A DNA stretch of 64,000 nt from Pseudomonas veronii (GTDB lineage Bacteria > Pseudomonadota > Gammaproteobacteria > Pseudomonadales > Pseudomonadaceae), in contig NZ_JYLL01000018.1 in assembly GCF_001439695.1 (NCBI RefSeq), forward strand, positions 50,612 to 114,611. The letters run 5' to 3'. The notes beneath the pieces are model-generated. The model ran no database searches. It was not told where the DNA came from and saw only the letters and a program-made list of their open reading frames with translations. Each line of letters opens with the position of its first letter. Position 1 is the first letter of the stretch. Shown here one piece after another: positions 60,551 to 64,000 of this stretch. The translations under genes and the position numbers were made by a program.

Positions 60551-63241
60551 ATGAACGGTTTTGCGAGCGCAGTGAATCACACCACAACGGATCAGCTCGC
60601 CGGTGATCAAATCGAGCAGGACGAGTGGCGCGACGCCCTGGCCTCGCTGGTGGCCAACGCCGGCCCCGCGCGGGCGCGGCAGATCCTCGACGTGCTGGCC
60701 CGTGAAGGCGGCGCCCCGCACATCGACTGGAAACCCCGTCACGGCACCCCGTATATCAATAGCATCAGCGTCGAGCGGCAGCCGGCGTTTCCCGGCGACC
60801 TGGCCACCGAAGAGCGCCTGGCCTCGCTGGTGCGCTGGAACGCCCTGGCCATGGTGGTGCGCGCCAACCAGGCGTATGGCGAGCTCGGCGGTCATATCGC
60901 CAGCTACGCCAGCGCGGCGGATTTGTTCGAAGTGGGCTTCAATCACTTTTTCCGTGCCCGCCACGAGGGCTTTGGCGGCGACCTGGTGTTCTACCAGCCG
61001 CATTCCGCGCCGGGCATTTATGCGCGGGCGTTCCTGGAGGGGCGCCTGAGCGAGCAGGACCTGGCGCACTACCGGCAGGAAATCGGCGGGGCCAAGGTCG
61101 GCGCGCGCGGTTTGTCGAGTTACCCGCACCCGTGGTTGATGCCGGACTTCTGGCAATTTCCCACCGGCTCCATGGGCATCGGCCCGATCAGCTCGATTTT
61201 CCAGGCGCGCTTTATGCGCTACCTGCAGCACCGCGGCTTGCAGGACACCACCGAGCGCCACGTCTGGGGCGTATTCGGCGACGGCGAAATGGACGAGCCG
61301 GAAAGCATGTCGGCCCTGACCCTGGCCGCTCGCGAAGGCCTGGACAACCTGACCTGGGTGGTCAACTGCAACCTGCAACGCCTCGACGGCCCGGTGCGTG
61401 GCAATGGGCGGATCATCGATGAACTGGAGGCGTTGTTCGGCGGCGCCGGCTGGAACGTGATCAAGCTGGTGTGGGGCTCGGACTGGGACGCCTTGCTCGC
61501 CAAGGACAGCGACGGCGCCCTGGTCAATACGCTGTCGCAGACCGTGGACGGGCAGTTCCAGACCTTCGCCGCCAAGGACGGCGCCTACAACCGCGAGCAC
61601 TTCTTCGGCCAGAGCGCGTCCCTGGCCAGGCTGGTCGAGGGCATGAGCGATGAACAGATCGACCGCCTCAAGCGCGGCGGCCACGACATGGTCAAGATCC
61701 ACGCCGCCTACCACGCGGCGCGGCGGGTCAAGGGCAAACCCACGGTGATCCTGGCCCAGACCAAAAAAGGCTTCGGCATGGGCGAAGCCGGGCAGGGCAA
61801 GATGACCACCCACCAGCAGAAGAAACTCGATCGCGAGGCGCTGATCGCCTTCCGCAATCGTTTCCAGTTGCCGCTGACGGATGAGCAGACCGAGTCGTTG
61901 AGTTTCTTCAAACCGGCCGCTGACAGCCTGGAGTTGCGCTATCTGCATCAACGGCGCAACGCCCTGGGCGGCTACGTGCCCAGTCGCTGCCAGGCCGCCG
62001 CGCCGGTCAGTGTGCCGCCTCTGGCCGGTTACGCCGGCTTTGCCACGGCTGCCGCGGGTAAGGAAATGTCCACCACCATGGCCTTCGTGCGTATGCTCAC
62101 CAACCTGCTCAAGGACAAGCACCTGGGGCCACGCATCGTGCCGATCGTCGCCGACGAGGCGCGTACCTTCGGCATGGCCAACCTGTTCAAGCAGATCGGC
62201 ATCTACTCCAGCGTCGGCCAACGCTACGAGCCGGAAGATATCGGCTCGATCCTCAGCTACCGCGAAGCCACCGACGGGCAGATCCTCGAAGAGGGCATCA
62301 GCGAAGCCAGCGCCATCAGCTCCTGGGTCGCGGCGGCCACCAGCTATTCAGTGCATGGCCTGCGCATGTTGCCGTTCTACATCTATTACTCGATGTTCGG
62401 CTTTCAGCGCGTGGGCGACCTGATCTGGGCCGCCGCCGATCAGCGCGCCCGTGGCTTCCTGCTGGGCGCCACTGCCGGCCGCACCACCCTCGGCGGCGAG
62501 GGCCTGCAGCATCAGGACGGCAGCAGCCACCTAAGCGCCGCCAGCGTCCCCAACTGCCGTGCCTACGACCCGGCGTTTGCCGGGGAGTTTGCGGTGATCC
62601 TCGACCACGGCATGCGCCAGATGCTGGAGCATGATGTCGACGAGTTCTACTACGTGACCCTGATGAACGAAAACTACCCGCAGCCGAGCCTGCCCGAGGG
62701 GGTGGAAGCGGCGATCATCAAAGGTATGTACCGCTTGCAGGGCGCGCCTGACGCCCAGGTGCGCCTGCTCGGTTCGGGTACGCTGGTGCGTGAAGCCCAG
62801 GCGGCTGCGCAGCTATTGGCGGACGATTGGCAGGTGGCGAGTGAGGTCTACAGCGTGACCAGCTTCAGCGAACTGGCACGGCAGGCGCGGGAGGTGGAGC
62901 GTTGGAATCGCTTGCATCCGCAGGCGATCCAGCGCGTCAGTCATGTGAATGATTGCTTGCCCAAGGGCGCCCCGGTGGTTGCAGTGTCGGACTACGTGCG
63001 GGCGGTGCCGCAGATGATTGCTTCGTACCTGGATTCCCCCTACACCGTACTCGGCACCGACGGTTTCGGGCGCAGTGATACACGGGCGGCGTTGCGGGAT
63101 TTTTTTGAGGTCGATCGCCATCACCTCGTGCTGGCCGCGCTGACGGCATTGGCGGAGCAGGGCAGTCTGGATCGGCAGGTATGCCAGCAGGCGATTGAAC
63201 GCTATGGCCTCCAGGCGGAGCGTGCAGCGTCCTGGATCTAA
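60551..63241 (+). CDS. Homodimeric pyruvate dehydrogenase-type E1 (AceE/MdeB-like)
   Basis: An 896-residue thiamine diphosphate enzyme of the single-chain E1 type. GDGEMDEPESM and NCNLQRLDGPVRGN in the first half form the ThDP site; HQDGSSHLSAASVPNC and YYVTLMNENYPQPSLPEG are in the second. Housekeeping aceE lies with aceF; no E2 is here. A closely related enzyme, MdeB of P. putida, oxidises 2-oxobutyrate next to methionine gamma-lyase, but no mdeA is present in this window. GGAGGTGCCC precedes the ATG at 60551. It may be a paralogue for 2-oxobutyrate or pyruvate. Confidence 0.85.
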   Translation: MNGFASAVNHTTTDQLAGDQIEQDEWRDALASLVANAGPARARQILDVLAREGGAPHIDWKPRHGTPYINSISVERQPAFPGDLATEERLASLVRWNALAMVVRANQAYGELGGHIASYASAADLFEVGFNHFFRARHEGFGGDLVFYQPHSAPGIYARAFLEGRLSEQDLAHYRQEIGGAKVGARGLSSYPHPWLMPDFWQFPTGSMGIGPISSIFQARFMRYLQHRGLQDTTERHVWGVFGDGEMDEPESMSALTLAAREGLDNLTWVVNCNLQRLDGPVRGNGRIIDELEALFGGAGWNVIKLVWGSDWDALLAKDSDGALVNTLSQTVDGQFQTFAAKDGAYNREHFFGQSASLARLVEGMSDEQIDRLKRGGHDMVKIHAAYHAARRVKGKPTVILAQTKKGFGMGEAGQGKMTTHQQKKLDREALIAFRNRFQLPLTDEQTESLSFFKPAADSLELRYLHQRRNALGGYVPSRCQAAAPVSVPPLAGYAGFATAAAGKEMSTTMAFVRMLTNLLKDKHLGPRIVPIVADEARTFGMANLFKQIGIYSSVGQRYEPEDIGSILSYREATDGQILEEGISEASAISSWVAAATSYSVHGLRMLPFYIYYSMFGFQRVGDLIWAAADQRARGFLLGATAGRTTLGGEGLQHQDGSSHLSAASVPNCRAYDPAFAGEFAVILDHGMRQMLEHDVDEFYYVTLMNENYPQPSLPEGVEAAIIKGMYRLQGAPDAQVRLLGSGTLVREAQAAAQLLADDWQVASEVYSVTSFSELARQAREVERWNRLHPQAIQRVSHVNDCLPKGAPVVAVSDYVRAVPQMIASYLDSPYTVLGTDGFGRSDTRAALRDFFEVDRHHLVLAALTALAEQGSLDRQVCQQAIERYGLQAERAASWI

Positions 63242-63334
63242 ATGTGGGAGGGGGCTTGCCCCCGATTGCGCCGGGTCAGTGCGCCATAAGCTGACTGACA
63301 CACTGCTATCGGGAGCAAGCCCCCTCCCACATTT
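63240..63334. repeat. REPIN element after the E1 gene
   Basis: Two inverted copies of the TGTGGGAGGGGGCTTGCCCCCGAT family: 63240-63266 and 63305-63334, with a spacer of about 40 bp. The right arm ends CCCCTCCCACATTT. It lies between the convergent E1 and DUF1289 genes and matches the element near 10.1 kb. Confidence 0.85.
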
Positions 63335-63821
63335 AGAGCGTGGCGATCAGGGCTGGCCCAAAGGCCTCTTTCAAGAACACGGGGGCGATATACCGCTGGT
63401 AATGCGCCTCGGACAGCAGGAAAAACTCGCGATCAATTCCATCGCGCAAATCCGCCAGGCTGTGCTCGCGAAATTCCGGCAGCAACACCAGGCCATAGGC
63501 GTCCAGCCTGGTAATCACCCGCGCACCCCGGGCAATCAACTGGTAGGCCCAGCAGTACGGCGACTGGTGCGGCATAAAGCGAATCTTGCGGCTTTCCAGT
63601 TGCTGGCGCAGGCGCTGTGGGTCGAACACGTCCAGCTTGGAGGCCATCACCTGCACCAGCAGTTGCTCAAGGCGCAGCCACACCGCCTGTTTTTCCTCGG
63701 CGTTGTAGCCATTCCACTGGATGACTTCATGGTGATAACGCTTGCACCCGCGGCAGACCAGATCACCGTAAACGGTGGAGCACAGGCCGACGCAGGGGGT
63801 CTTGATGGTTTGATTGGGCAT
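63333..63821 (-). CDS. DUF1289 domain protein
   Basis: A 162-residue protein starting MPNQTIKTPCVGLCSTVYGDLVCRGCKRYHHEVIQW. The Cys pattern CVGLC...CRGC in the first 30 residues is the DUF1289 signature and may bind iron-sulfur or zinc. The rest is helical and longer than the usual short DUF1289 proteins. ATG at 63821 is chosen; the frame extends only through the upstream terminator region. Function unknown. It is followed upstream by the nrdB terminator hairpin. Confidence 0.82.
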   Translation of the reverse strand: MPNQTIKTPCVGLCSTVYGDLVCRGCKRYHHEVIQWNGYNAEEKQAVWLRLEQLLVQVMASKLDVFDPQRLRQQLESRKIRFMPHQSPYCWAYQLIARGARVITRLDAYGLVLLPEFREHSLADLRDGIDREFFLLSEAHYQRYIAPVFLKEAFGPALIATL

Positions 63822-63848
63822 AAAAAAACATCGACAGGTGAAACAACA

Positions 63849-63872
63849 CGGCCCCTGAAGGGGCCGTTTTTT
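63849..63872 (+). terminator. Hairpin between DUF1289 and nrdB
   Basis: CGGCCCC (63849-63855) and GGGGCCG (63860-63866) with a TGAA loop are followed by TTTTTT on the + strand; on the - strand the stem is preceded by the nrdB end and followed by an A-rich stretch, AAAAAACATCG on the + strand upstream. It most likely terminates transcription of nrdB leftward or acts in both directions. Confidence 0.65.
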
Positions 63873-63875
63873 CAA

Positions 63876-64000
63876 TCAATCCCAGCTCAACGCACCGCCA
63901 GTCTGGTACTCGATCACACGGGTCTCAAAGAAATTCTTCTCTTTCTTCAAGTCCATGATCTCGCTCATCCATGGGAACGGGTTAGTCGTCCCTGGATACT
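63876..64000 (-). CDS. nrdB: Ribonucleotide reductase beta subunit, C-terminal fragment
   Basis: Only the last 41 codons are in the window; the gene continues beyond position 64000. The end reads NPFPWMSEIMDLKKEKNFF then ETRVIEYQTGGALSWD before TGA at 63876-63878, the conserved C-terminal peptide of class Ia NrdB that docks into the alpha subunit. The frame begins at base 63998 on the - strand. Confidence 0.85.
   Translation of the reverse strand, partial: YPGTTNPFPWMSEIMDLKKEKNFFETRVIEYQTGGALSWD

Overview
The window looks like a stretch of chromosome from a Pseudomonas of the fluorescens group. Supporting signs are GC-rich codon usage, the P. fluorescens-type mannitol operon (mtlR-mtlEFGKDYZ), a MuxABC-OpmB type efflux operon with two RND pumps, MHYT-GGDEF-EAL and GGDEF proteins, a GlgE/TreS/GlgB glucan cluster, and REP/REPIN palindromes of two families typical of this group. 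No phage, IS element, CRISPR array, rRNA or tRNA was seen. The species call is inferred from content, not from a database search.

Layout. 0-5 kb: a TSUP permease, then a divergent locus with a GNAT/C39-peptidase fusion facing a RimK-like ATP-grasp ligase and a CorA-like transporter. 4.7-7 kb: a ParD-like ribbon-helix-helix protein translationally coupled to a methionine aminopeptidase, with a double-palindrome operator; facing it, threonine dehydratase behind an apparent Ile/Thr leader-peptide attenuator. 7-17 kb: a DUF1652 protein, then the mannitol regulon read leftwards (AraC regulator, ABC importer, mannitol dehydrogenase, xylulokinase, fructokinase), with REPIN elements inside the operon and CA-rich Hfq/Crc-like motifs before mtlE and mtlY. 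17-20 kb: a GNAT enzyme, a glycosyltransferase and thiol peroxidase. 20-29 kb: an efflux operon whose four genes overlap by ATGA. 29-32 kb: an MHYT-GGDEF-EAL protein, an SDR and an unknown protein. 32-36 kb: a MocR-type regulator, orphan ccoG with an upstream ANR-like box, and two tiny unknown genes.

36-44 kb: glgE, treS-maltokinase fusion and glgB, the pathway from trehalose through maltose-1-phosphate to branched alpha-glucan, preceded by an AlgU-like promoter. 44-50 kb: a diguanylate cyclase, a hybrid histidine kinase, a secreted CAP protein and an MFS pump facing a LysR regulator. 51-54 kb: a GNAT protein, a TetR regulator facing a flavodoxin-fold quinone reductase with a direct-repeat operator, and a small AT-rich protein built from two repeats. 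54-64 kb: unusual stand-alone EPSP synthase, a YecA-like protein, crotonase, NudC, a second TSUP permease, phosphatidylcholine synthase, an rRNA-type methyltransferase, a homodimeric PDH-type E1, a DUF1289 protein and the 3' end of nrdB at the right edge.

The most notable items are the ilvA-type attenuator (all four RNA segments and an Ile-rich leader peptide are visible), the ParD-like/MetAP pair with its own operator, which resembles an unconventional toxin-antitoxin arrangement, the GNAT-C39/RimK/CorA-variant locus, and the repeat protein near 53.2 kb. No gap between genes exceeds about 300 bases.
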